Assembly (NCBI GenBank): GCA_051294375.1
Contig: CM119270.1
Coordinates: forward strand, 18,397,267 to 18,461,266
DNA length: 64,000 bases
Reading direction: 5' to 3'
From: Paraspadella gotoi
Taxonomy: Eukaryota; Chaetognatha
Of this stretch, positions 1-12,200 are shown in pieces (the stretch's first letter is position 1; every line of letters starts with the position of its first letter). The position numbers were made by a program, and so were the translations under genes. The notes beneath the pieces were generated by a model. It was not told the origin of the DNA. It was given only the letters and a program-made list of their open reading frames with translations, and did not search any database.

Positions 1-509
1 GCCACGAGGTGGCGTGAGACTCGGCTCCTCGGGCGCGAACCGTCATCTCCAAGTTGCGGATCTCGACCTGGTTCGTTGACAAATTCAAAATTTCAAATAA
101 ACCTCATAGTTCGATTAATCTTTGAATCATACTAAACTAGGTTTTATTCTACCAATTATATAAAGATGTTTAAAAATTTAAAGGAAGCCTCCCTAGCCCG
201 ACAATAACATATTCGGTTCAATTGTCCTCTCAACCAATGACACGCCAATGACCCAGCCCCATCGCCCGAGCCTCTCATTTGTCCAAACCAAGGGGGGCCA
301 GCTCACTTTGAGCTCTTTCTTAATTCTTAATTTCTAACTTTATTAACAATTCTTTACACTAAATGTATCTTCTCACTTTCACATTTCATTTTCACCTTCA
401 CTTATTTATTTATTAAATAGTTAATTGTTAATAACAGTTTAAAAACTTTATTTGTTGTACATTTGAAATGTAATATTATTTTCTCTCTCCCTGTCTCTCT
501 CTCTCTCCC

Positions 510-571
<62 letters not shown>

Positions 572-1055
572 TTCACACAAAAAACTGTACAAATTTTCAC
601 AAATCATTGACGCTGAAGAAGGCTTGCATCCAAAGCCGAAACATGTACGTTTTCTATGATAAAATAAAATTCGTTGTGAAACAAAAATCATTTTGCCCAA
701 ATACATACAACAACGAAAAAGAAAGGTTATTACTACTACTAAAAATTTAAACATAAAAGACACTTCCCCTTACCGTGGTGTTGTTCTCCATTAATGAACT
801 CCATGGGATAACGATGACTATCTCCCCGACGAACCCGTCCACCAACTCGAGCGGCGACTTGAGACTCTTCAACGTCTCGTTGACGGAATCGATATCCAGC
901 TGAACGTCCTTGATCTCCCCGCGCCCATCGTAGATGTCCAGACTCAGCTGGTCCAGCGTCAGCTTCTCTTTTAAGAAGTGACCCATGTAGTGTTGAAGGA
1001 TGTAGCGACAGGCGCGCTTCTTGATCGATTCCGACCAAGGAAAGTACCAAGGCAT
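1..1055 (-). CDS. ATG2: ATG2 lipid-transfer protein, N-terminal exons (partial, runs off left edge)
   Basis: The 5' end of an ATG2 (ATG2A/B) gene. Exon 1 is 1055-774 (94 codons) and opens MPWYFPWSESIKKRACRY, the conserved start of the chorein_N domain. It continues with GHFLKEKLTLDQLSLDIYDG and ends at ENNTT before a GTAAGG donor. Exon 2 starts at 67 after a CCAG acceptor, reads VEIRNLEMTVRARG in phase 0, and leaves the window. This order matches vertebrate ATG2 (VPWGSLL...LEVRGLEM). From family knowledge, ATG2 is a long tube-like bridge that moves phospholipids from the ER to the growing phagophore with WIPI and ATG9, and also acts at lipid droplets. The first intron (68-773) carries a CT microsatellite and a repeat fragment. 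The rest of the protein, roughly 1,900 residues in relatives, lies to the left. Both exon identities are strong; VPS13 proteins share the domain but not this opening. Confidence 0.9.
483..569. repeat. (CT)n microsatellite in ATG2 intron 1
   Basis: An almost pure CT dinucleotide run with a few CCT interruptions at its left end. On the transcribed (minus) strand it reads as GA. Any open frame through it is low-complexity and not a gene. Confidence 0.95.
595..760 (+). repeat. Fragment of dispersed hairpin-family repeat with hammerhead-like motif
   Basis: The stretch matches the right half of the hairpin element at 18113-18295, including the tail GTTGTGAA...CATTTTGCC and the AACAACGAAAAAGAAAGGTTATTAC end. 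It contains CTGAAGAAGGCTTG, then a perfect 5-bp stem GGCTT/AAGCC, then GAAACATGT (613-646). Only one arm survives here, inside ATG2 intron 1. Confidence 0.6.
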
Positions 1056-1805
1056 TTTTTTAGGTTTTTGGTTGTTTTTTTTTATATTATCGATAATGTA
1101 TTGTTTAGTATTTCCAGTGTTTTTTCAGGAATTGACGCGGGATGGTATTTCGGTTGAGCAGGGTTTTTCTTTTAAACTTCTTTTTTATCTTGAGCTTGAT
1201 TGTTTTTTGTCCAATTTTTCCTCATTTTTTCTTTCGTCGCCTCCCGTCAACGGCTCCGTCTCGCGTGATCATAGTTACCCCGTCGTCGAGCTTTATAAAT
1301 TTATTGCCACTAAACGAAATATAATGCTTGGTAAATAGAACAACGATGTAAACGAACAAGCGAACGAGCGGTATATAATACTTTTACAACCATTTATTTA
1401 TGCGTCTTGGATAAAGATTCTTGTTCGAGAGCTTTTTTGACTAGATATACGCACATAATTCGAACGAATGTATCGATTAAACTTACTACCGCGCATTATA
1501 AAAGCGTATCTATATAGTAAATTTAATACAAAATTAATTTGTTCATTTTCCCTTGGAAAATTTTCCCCGGAAAAGTAAGTAATAAATAAAAATAATTTTC
1601 CCCGGCTCGACAAAAACACCGAACGGACCATGAAGGTCTTTCCCAAATAATTAATAATTTCCCCAAATACTTAATTTTTCAAAGAGTGACGGTCACTGTA
1701 AAATGTGAAAAGCTACAAGGAGAGGTCTACAAAGCGCGATGAAAAGCTTAAGAAACTTTCCAAGTAATTACCTCCGCCACTAATGTCACCGCTATCACAA
1801 CACTA
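1056..1805. other. HTT to ATG2 intergenic spacer
   Basis: A 750-bp AT-rich spacer between the huntingtin stop and the ATG2 start, both on the minus strand. It must hold the HTT 3' UTR and the ATG2 promoter. A minus-strand AATAAA (complement of 1393-1398) is a candidate poly(A) signal about 410 nt past the HTT stop, and a TATTATATAC stretch lies at 1371-1380. Neither is proven. No conserved coding sequence was seen on either strand. Confidence 0.5.
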
Positions 1806-4800
1806 TCACAGATCAAAACTCGCCACGAGTTCCGAGAATGGACTCACGTCCCTTCTCTCGGCGAAAGCGCGTTGAAAGGCGTCCTTGTCTGCCGGCGCCA
1901 GGCCAGAGTGAAAGCTCAGCGCCGAAACGACGAAAAGTCGCTTGTCCACGGCTTCGCCGAGACCCATTCGATCAACGACGAAGGGAAAAAGGCGCCGCGT
2001 CCAGGGATTCGCGGAAGCGGCGACGAAGCAGCAGGTCATCGACCAGGCAGCCATCGTCGGCGGCGTCCGCTGGACGAAGTTACTTAGCGACAGCATGACC
2101 CAATCCTCGACAACGCTCGCCCGACCCTCGGCGATGAGAGCGGAGAAGACTCCGAAAATGACGCGGGCGAGAAGCTGTGGGTGTGGCTGTTGGTTGGAGA
2201 GGAACTCCCCTATCAGCTTGTTCATCACGTCCTGTGGCAGGAAAAAGTCTCGGAGGAAGCGCGGCAGTGCAGCTGCGAGGCAGTTGGCTTCGTCGGCGTA
2301 GCCTTTGCGAATTCGATCGAACAGCAGCGCCGCTTTCTCCATGGCGGCGACGAGTGACTCGGGATCGGAGCTCTGCATGTGCGAAGGAACGGCCGGGTTG
2401 AGGGGCGTGCCAACGCCGTGAGAGGACGACTCGGTCGAGTCCGCGACGCCGGACGAAGATTCGTCGATGGAACTCGGCGGCGTGGAGCTGGTGACGGCGC
2501 TGTCAGCGGCGTCGTCGAAAACTTGGAGGCTTTGGTCGCTGTACATGCTGGTGATCATGAGCGCGATGGCTGCGAGAGCACGGCGCGGCGAGGAAGCGAA
2601 GAAGGTCGACTTTTCTACGGAGAGAAGGGTGAGGGTCTCGCGTCCCTCGCGGCCGAGACGAACGCCTGCGGGGTCGTCCTCGGCGTCATGCAGCAGCAGA
2701 CGCTCCAGGCCGCGGACGAGGCCGCGAAAGATGGGCCACGGCGTCATCTCTTCGCTGCCGGAAACGTGGGAGGCGGCGACCGAGAGAACGCGAGCGACGA
2801 AGTTGTTTGCGCCGCCACCTGCGGGTTCGCCCCTCGCCAGCGCCGGAAAGGCTTCGATGATAAAGAGCGCCAGGCTCCACATGACCAAAATGTATTGAGA
2901 AGAGGTGATTGTCATGGCCGTCACGGCGCCGAGATATTTGACGAGGTAATCCAGCACCGTCATCACGAAGAGCTTCGAGACTTCCGCGTCGCCGGCTTCG
3001 AGGACGTAGAGAACTCCATAAAGGGAGGAGATTTTCGAAGGGAGGTGAGTACCCTAGGTGGTGGGAGATGGGGTCATTTACTTTATGTACTTTATATGTT
3101 AGGGTGCAAGAGTTTGTTCCTGACATATATCAGGCCCAAAGTCCAAAAAAAAGTTTTATAGATCAGACCTTGAGCGTGACTTCCACAATTTTGCTAAGTC
3201 TCTCCCCATTGGCTGGGTCGAGACCAATGACGGCGCCAGATTTGCAGAGACCCAGTACCGCATACTGCATGACCATCTCGTCGTCAGAGGAGTGCTTCCG
3301 AATCAACTCCCACAGAACTTCGTGCATCCAGTCGAACTGAGTTCGCTCCGTGAATACATCTGACAAAACGGCGATCGAACGGACGATTTCCCTGAAAGAA
3401 AAAAGAAAATATTTTTTATTTAAAAAAATATTTTAAAAATTTATCTGCGAACTCTCGTCGTCAACAACCCTTTTTTTCTTTCGACACTCACCTGAGAAAG
3501 GACAATGGCGTCCTCGGTGCCCCGGACGGCGGCAGCAGCCACTGCGAATACAATTCCAAGAGAAACTGGATGCACGAGTGGACGTCGAGTGCGTTTCTCA
3601 TGGAGGAGCGTTGCAGTTGGGAGGGAATCGACTTGGATCGAAGCGAGGCCACGGGGCTGGAGGCGTCGAGGCTGGATTCGAGTGTCGAGGTGGTTGGCGT
3701 CGTCGCCGTCGTCGTCGACGACAGCGGCGGAGCGAATTCCGAGATGCTCGACGCCGTCGTCTCAGTCGTCTCAGTCGTTTCGCCGGTGGCGCCGCCGCTG
3801 CTTTCTTCTCCAGCGCTGGAAACATCGGACAACATGCCCGTCAACAGCCACATGGACTCGACGGACATTTGTCCGAGGCCGTAACCTCTCGTCACGCCCC
3901 CGTGACGGTCGAGGTTCCCTAGTTCGAAACCGGAATTGGACTGTCGAGACGAGTCGTCGGCGAATGATTCGTCGTCCTCTTCATCGGTCGGGGCCGGCCG
4001 GCGCCTCTCTCCGTCGATTAACCATCGCTCAACGACGGCGCGAATTTTGCTCAATTTTACGCCACGCCTGTCCGCCTCGTTCTCCAGCGAAGGCAGAGAG
4101 CGATACCGCGATTTGTGCTCAAAGGCGGAGTGAACGGGGTCGCCGGAAACGGGCGTCAGGGTGGAATGAAGCAGCAGAGTCGTGATAGCCTCCACCGCCA
4201 TCACGGAAATCTTCGTCCGCTCCATCTCGTCCTCTTCGGCGACATCTTCCACCGCGGGGGCGTTGAGGACGCTGAGGAGGAACATCCACGTTTCTTCGAA
4301 TTGTTGGCGCGAGGACCAACCAAATTCGTTGATGCGACTCAGATGCTGCAGCAGCACTTCCTTCTCCTGGAAAAAGTCCAGCGGCAGTTGAGACGGGATG
4401 GCAGAAGCATCGAAGGGCCGCCCATCGTCGAAGGGGTTCCACCCGAGCTTCCACAGCAGAGGAGGAACGCGGACAAAGGCGTTGAGCGGGCGGAGTCGGC
4501 AGAGGCTCAGTATGCAAGTGCGCAGCGAGGTGGCGAGACTCGGCGGCAATCGGCGGCGGAAATCGGGGCGGCCCGTGTATTCGTAAAGGGAGGAGAGACG
4601 CCGGCAGACGAGGAAGGCGTCCGAGGGACGAGCCGCTTCCGAATCGAGACAGGGCGACTCGCTCTCCGCCGGACTTTCTCCCGGCAAAACCGACAACGAC
4701 GAGGATATTTGGTGGAGGCAGAGCACGGACGAGTGGAGCAGCGCCGGGCGTTTCTCTAAAACGCGCGTCAACTTGTCGACGCCGCAGAGAGCGGAAAACG

Positions 4801-6175
4801 CCGTCAGGACAGAGCGGATCTGTTCCGTCGTCAGCGGCTGATTATGTTGAAGGGACCAGAACAAAAACTCGAGGGCGGCAACGACGCAGAGGACGACGTC
4901 GGAGGCGACGGCAGCGAAGTGAACGCGTCGTCCTCCAACACCAGAAACGCGCGACAAATAGACTCCCATTGCGTCCGCGAGATGCATGAGAGCGTCTGTC
5001 CAGTTGGCGTCACGAAATAACTCGTGCGTCGCCCGTTTGGCGTCTCTCTCTTCTGGCGAGAGTCTTTCTCGGTTAAAGAGGACAGAGTAGGGCGGGGAAT
5101 CGGAAGGATACATTCGGGCGACGTTGGTCGCGTGGGCGGAGAGGGCCTCGGCCGTGGCATCAAAGAGCACCCTCCATTGACCGTCGAGATGTCTGTCTGA
5201 GTGACCCAGACTCGCCTTGAAACATTCCGTCAAGTAGCGGAGTTCAAATTCGCGCGACATCATGAGCTCGGCGATGTCGTGATGACCGAGGTGGCGCAGC
5301 ATGGCACCGGCCACGCCCTCCGTCGCGTTCCCGGAGCAAATTTCCTTGAGGATGGAGAGAAAAGCGGAGGCATCGGGGTCGGCGGCGAGGCCGGAGAAAG
5401 TCCAACCCGGAGGAGCGGGGTCGGCGTCGGAATCGTCGTCCTCGTCGTCCGTCGCCAGCGTCTTCCTCAAGAGCACCAGCAGCGACCACAAGTGCGAGTG
5501 TTTCTTGATCAAGCTCTTCTCCCTCATGTGCTCCTCTAGCTTCCTCAAATCCCCCGCTGTGATTCTGAGGCTCTCCGAGGCCGAGCTGGCTTGGGCCAGA
5601 AGAATCTCCGCCCGGGATGTGGCCATCTTGGCGCAGACTCGGGCCAGGGCGGCGCGGTGGGTGGAAAGGAATTTGGTCACGAGGATAGAGAGTAAAGTTC
5701 CGCTTTCGGACGCTGGGACGGCAGACAAAACCTAAAGAAAATTTGAGAATTTTATGAAATAAATATTCATAAATTTTCGGTGATAAAAAAATTAGGTTTA
5801 GATTTTGAGTTACTAACTCAGTTAGCAATCAACCCCGACGGCCCTGGGTAACTTAAAAATTAAGCCTATATTGTGGCGAATCCTAAATTCGCCTCCCGTA
5901 GAGCTTGTTGAAAATCAGCTCGTCCCATTGGCTTGGACAGCTAAGTACTCGTTCACCAACCGTGAGTTCCGGGTTCAATCCCCTCACGGTCACGCTGGTT
6001 AAAGTGCGATGGTGTCGGCATAAACACGCCAGTGACATGGGGTGGTCACTGCAGGTCCAAAGCCCTGAGCGCCAGCTGTCGGAAGATACCTCACACCCTG
6101 GGCATCGCACATGTCCCCCCGTTGCCATAATATCGTAAAATTCGAACATTAGAATTTTATTTCCATCGAAATTGG

Positions 6176-6214
<39 letters not shown>

Positions 6215-9200
6215 AGAGAGAGAAAGAGATTGAACGTTCGTCATAACACAAATTTTTAAAAAATTGGACTCGCCTTCAGCGCGTTTAACGTCGCGGCCGA
6301 GCTCTTCTTCTCTCCCGCCTCGAACCGCGAGTCGAAGGCCCGCAGGACGAGATTCGCCGAAGTCGGGTTGGCGAAGAGACGATGGAAGAACTCGCGGACG
6401 AGGGGTTCCGTCGAGTATGAATCGAGGAGATCGTCGAGGTGGTTGACCAGCAACCAAGTGGCGCACTCGGCGTCGTCGAAGAACCGATTCACGAAGTCGC
6501 AGAGGACGATCACCGTTTCCTTCTTCACGATCTCCAGGTGAGGATGCGTTCGAGACTCGCGAGAGATGGCGGAAACGTCGGCGCACGACTCCCCCGCCGG
6601 AGACGGCGTCCGGTAGATCGTCTCTCCGCCCGTCAGCGTCAACGCGCCCCATAATTCCAGGTCGCTCCAGCCGAGGCGAGTGAGAAGATTGGCCCAGAGC
6701 GAGGGCAATATCGGGTAAAAAGAGGCCATATCGCGGAAGCAATCGTTGATACGGGAGAGCTTCATCAGGCCACGCAGGCCAACATCCTCCTCCTTGTGCC
6801 GCACGATGAGAGCGAGGGCGTTGACGGTGTGCTTGAAGGATCCCACTTCGCACATGTAGATGACGTGGAGGAGCACGTGGGCGATCTGGTGCGAGAGGAA
6901 ATCCGAATCGCCATCGTCGTCTTCGGCGGAGGGTGGGCGGGCGAAGGCGGAGAGATGGAGCTCTTTGATGGAAGTGCCGATGATTTGGAGAAGCTGCGCG
7001 GCGAGGGCGTGCTCGGGAACGGAGAAGGAAAGCGACAAAGAAGGGAGCGCGCTGTCAGTTTTATCAGTGTCGGTCGAGGAAAATCGCTCGTCGTCGTCGT
7101 CGTCGTCTTTTTCTTCGTCTTTCTCCGCCTCTTCCTTCTTGGCGACATCGACTTGGGAAGACGACGCCAGAGGCTCGTCGAAGCACGCCACGTCGGCGAC
7201 ATCAGGAACGGAGACCATCATCATGTAGGAGCCGAGACTTATTTCCAGCGCCAATTCCTTGATTCTCGCCAGCACCACTTCTTCTTCCATCTGCGCCAAC
7301 TGGCGGATCACGATTAGCACTAAATTGATCCACCTTATCATTCGCGAGTTGTTGCCGGGAATTCCGACGCCGCCAAAACCTATTCCGGCACCGACGTCCG
7401 ATCCTCCGGCGCCCAAGACGCTCGTCGAGGCGTCGCGCGGCGTTTCGGAGAAATCCCCGTGCCGGGCGAAAGGCGAGGAGAGCGCGCGCAGTAGATCGTC
7501 CAGGGGTCGGAAGACTGAAGTGTGTAGGGACTCAAGCAGGCGGTGGAAAACGTCGAGCGTCTCGCGCGTCCCAACGACCAGCTCCTGCGCCAGCGGGAGG
7601 ACATTGTCTATGATGAGGCGGGAAGAGCGGCGCCACCGCTCTTCGCTTTCCGCGCGTGCTTGCTGAACCACAACTATCAGCATCTCCAGAACGGGAGGAT
7701 GGGTCACGATGCGAAACAGCATGCTGACGACGTACTCTCGCTGAGTGTCCAACTCGCGCGCCTCCTCCTCCTTGGTCGTCTTGCGGACGACGAAGAGATC
7801 GTTGACGATCGGCTGCAGCGCCGGGATGGCATGGGTGGTGGGATCTTGTCCAGAGGCCATGAGCTCGTCGCAGAGTTGGATCACCCTCGCCATGGTGATG
7901 ATGGATTTGGAATGATATTTTTCGTAGGAGAGAAGGACGAGGAACTGAAAAATGTGGGGAACTAGATTGGCAGAGGAAGATAACAATCCCGTCGGAATCT
8001 GGCCCTCTTGCACGAACTCGAACTGCTTGAGCACAAAGTTGATGAAAATCTGGTCAGAGTCGAGGAGACAATAGTTGACTCTCAGCTGGACGAGCTGAGC
8101 CAGGAGGTCCAACACTTGGCACTGTAGCGCCGCGTTCGAGGTGACGGTGTATTGCTTGAGGGACTTGATGACGAGCGGTTCGAAGAGCCGGATGTAAGAG
8201 GCTATGGCGGACTTATCAACTTTAGATCCGGGTTTGAGGATGGCGGGAATTTTTCGCACGGCGCGGAGTTGCATCCAAGCGCAGTAGTTGCGGGAGTAAG
8301 GGGAGGCTCGGGAGGAGGGAGAGTCGGTTTCCGGTTTGGGACGAAGTCGATGAGATAGAGAATTGACGGCGTTGGCGACGACGGAAGAATGGAAGGAGGC
8401 GGGCGACGTCGAGCGAGATTTGGAGGAACCTGAGAGATTTTTTTTTTGTTGAATATTTCGTTAGAGTAAGATTCCTACTAAATAATGCAGTAAGCAAATT
8501 AATGAAAAAAAAAAAAAAAAAAAACCGCTTACCGCTTTGTTCGGAAAAAGCCGCGGCCGCTTGCAGAACTTGTTCAGAGTGCGATGCGAAGTTGGTTCCA
8601 AAAAGTGCCTTCAACAATTGCTGGACGCATTCAACGGAGCGCTTGGGCTGCGATAGGAGAGTCGTTTTTAGGTAATCGAGCATCTCCTCGGCGTGGGTAC
8701 CGATCTCTTGGAGAGAGGCAACCTCGAGAAGTTGGCCGAGTACTTTAAGGACGCAGGAAAGGAAAGAGTTGAACTTGTCCTTCCCATGGAGAGAGTCGAG
8801 GGAAAGCCTAAGGGAAGAGGGAAATTGTTTGTACCAAACTTTGAAACAAAATTTAATATAAAATTATCTCGAAATATATTTTTATTCAATATTATTTCAA
8901 AAACCTCACTTGCAATTAGAGTAAGCGGCCTTCAACACGTCATACAGTTTCATGTAGTGAGAATTTTGATGAAACATTCCCAACTGCCTCTCTGGCTTGA
9001 CGGGGCCTCCCTTTCCCCCCTTCTCGCCGCCGCCTTTTCCGCCCTTTTCGGCGTTCTGCTTATCCGGCGCCGTTTCGACGACATTCACCGCCGCAGCGGC
9101 GTCATCCTTCTTTGAGGCGGCGGCGCGTTTTTTCATCGGGCTCGAGATGGAAGGGGCGTTGGGCATCGAAGGAAGAGAGGGGCGGTTGGGCGGAGCGGGA

Positions 9201-12200
9201 GGAGGACCCGGCGTTGCACCCTCCAACACATGGACGACGACGTTGAGGCATTTGGCCACGTGAGTCAGTAAATCCTCCACAAGAGGAACGAGGTTCCTGT
9301 CGGCGACGACGGCCCATTTGGTCTCCGAATCGAGGGAGGCGGCGCTGGAATCCGCGTCCTCGGCGCCGTCTTCCTCTTTCCTCGCCTCTCCGCTCTTTCC
9401 CTGTCCACCCTTCGCCGAACCGTATATCGTCCCCGCCACTAAGTTGCCAGCCAAGAGAAGGGCGTCCTGGTGGACGTTCAAATCGAGGGAGACGACGGTA
9501 TTTCGGACGAGGGTGAGAAAGAACTGCAGCGGTCCCGATCCTGAGGTGAGACGCGAGCCCAGTTGGGAGAAGAGCTCCCTGTCCCAATTGATGTTGCTCC
9601 AGGATCCGCTGACGACGCCGCGACCTCGTTGAGTCCGCGAAGAGGGCGTGGGTTCGTCTTCGTGGATGTCGCCGTCAAAACGGACGCCGAGAGTCCACGC
9701 CACGTTGTACACGGGAGTTGGGTAAATCTCGGCCAAGAGACGGAGAGCCTGGACATGGAAAAGGAGATTTAAAAGTTGTTTTTAAAACCGTTTAAAAGTT
9801 ATAATCAAATTTCATTTTCTTTGTATATATCTCTCTCTTTCTCTCATTTCAAATTTCATTTCAAATCAAATGTCATTTTCTCTCTCTGTCTCTCTCTTAT
9901 CCACTTGACAAGCCCCGGCAATGGCGTGGCGAGACGAGGCGGCGGACTTAAGGCGTTGAACTAGTTTAGGAATGAGGCGACTAAGATTTGACTCGACGAT
10001 GGCAACAAAGGGCGTCGCCGCAGCGTGGTAAGGGAAGGCTGTTCCGTGTAGCAGCGGAGGCAGCGGAAGAAGCCTAATTTTTAATTAAGTTATTAATGTC
10101 AGTTCCAGGGATTCTTCAAAAATTTAGGTTCAACATTTTTAATCTGACAATCTATTTGAGATAATCGATTCATCATCGTGATCTGTACCTGTCATGAGTC
10201 AGAGGCTCAAAGTGCCTCGCGCAAAGTCCCTCCGTCACCCGCAAGAGCGGCGTCTCTTCTTCCGACAGCGGGTGATATAACGTCGCCGCCATCTCGATGA
10301 GCGCCGTCGCCGCCGCCGACCTCACCCGCGGATCCTCGTCACGCGTCGAGTCGACGACGACTTCGAGAATGCGGTCCTGCGCCCGCAGCGCCCCGAGGAA
10401 TCGGTGGGCGCCGCGGGAAAGGGCCGGCACGGCGCCCTCGAGATGGCAAAGGGACGAGAAGTCGAGTTCCGAGAGAAGTTGGAGAAGCTCGACCTTGACG
10501 AGCCAATAGGGATGACGGGAGAGTTGGAGGCTGCGGAGGAGGAGATCCACCGCGGATTCGCTGCGTTTTAAAAAAAATAAGGAATCAGATTAAACGAGGA
10601 CAAGTTTTTCAAGTCTTGAACTTCACAAATCCCTCACAATTCACAATACCTGTGAAAGGATCTTAACAATTGCGGAAGGCACGTTCTCAGCGCGACTAGA
10701 CAAAGTCTCGTTGCGACGGAAGAGTCGTCCTTCAAGACGCGGGACAAAACGCCGACCAAAGATTCCGCCCCTCCTCTTCCTCCGCTCAATGGGGGGAGGC
10801 CCGCCGACGAAATCCCCCAATCTCCTTTGCCGGATGACAGACCGCTTCGGATCAGGTTTCCCAAAACGAGAGCGAGCTGGCCGCGGAGTTGCGGGTCGTG
10901 ATGCCGGGCAAAGGATAAGACGTCGGAAATCTTTTGACGAGGTTCAGCGGCGTCGACCGAGGAGTCGGTGATCTCCTTGAAGACGTCCAAACCGATGACT
11001 GAAGGGCGGAGCGCGACGGCGTGGGAAAGGCAATTGAGGGCGAGGGCTTTGACGGAAACTCGAACGTCTCGATCAGATCTGGAAGATATCAATGTTGTCA
11101 CATCAGCAAAATAGCTTCTCCGACCCTCTTCCGCCCGCCTTCCTTTCCTCACTAATGGCGATACGTTTTAGTTGTTGATTAAGGCGTAGTGAAAGTTGCT
11201 GATCAAAATTCATGAACAGTCTTGTACTAAAGAACCTTGATGTATAATTTTACATAGTACTTACCATAGAAAATGTCAAAATTTTAAAATAGTTTTTTTT
11301 TTTGTTTTGAAAGCAGATTCAAATTCCTCTTAAAAAGTTAATAAAAGAAAATATAAGTCTTAATCAAAAATTATTTCATTAAGTTAGCTAAAAATTAAAA
11401 AAACTATATTATTATATTATATTAAATTGTAAGTTAACTATAATAGTTTTTTAGGATTTTGACCCACTTAATGAAATAATTTTCTATAAAGAGTTATATT
11501 TCCTTCGAGGAATTCGAACCTGCTTTCAAAAATAAGAAAAAACATTTTAAAATTTTAACATTTTCTATGGTGAGTACTATGTATAAATATGGGCGTATGC
11601 GAAAATTTAAAAAAAATATATGATTTTTTTTTTAATTAAAAATGTTCACAGGTACAAGCCTACATGATCTACTATTCGAATTTTGATTAAACTTGATTTT
11701 AATATTTTCGCTATGCTTTATTGTTGATACTGGTCTTGATTTTATTTAGCGGAAATTCAAACTGTATAAAACTGTTTATTTGTAATATCATTAATCGTCA
11801 TCACTGTAATTCCATCTTATTTAGTATTTAGTAATATTGACAAAACGTCAGCGACATTAATGAGAAATTTGTTTAAGCTTGATTAATTTTAATTTTAAGT
11901 TTAATTAATTCGTGATGACCTTTTCCGTCCTTACCTAATGCTGCACTGAAATGATTAAAGCCGATACATCTCGAATTGAAGTAAGCTCATCAAATTTTCC
12001 AACCCGGCCCCAATTCAATATAAACTTCTTAAACCCGCCTTCCCCACCTGAGTCCCCCGCGACGCCCGACCAAGAGAATCTTCGACGCCAAGAGTCGCGC
12101 CACGAACTCGACGGGCGCCTGATCTTCATCGGTGATGGCGCCGATGGAGCCGTCGACGGGCTCGTCCGGCGCGGCGCTACCGGGAGACGCCGGGTGTTGA

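Larger units (their letters stand above)
5732..6273 (-). other. HTT intron 13 with GC-AG splice sites and a SINE
   Basis: The upstream exon ends CTGAAG and is followed by GCGAGT, a GC-type donor. The acceptor is TTCTTTAG at 5733-5732. Only this donor keeps phase 0 and joins ...TLNALK to [11 protein letters not shown] in line with the human alignment; the nearby GT at 6269-6268 would shift the frame. The intron also contains a SINE and a GA tract. Confidence 0.75.

Noticed and set aside
1838-3161. Long plus-strand open frames opposite HTT exon 16 (also 3505-4759, 6796-7965, 18553-19288, 20647-21390, 21966-23081)
   Set aside because: They are antisense shadows of GC-rich exons. Their products are Arg/Glu-rich, lack family matches, and the minus-strand frames carry the conserved motifs.
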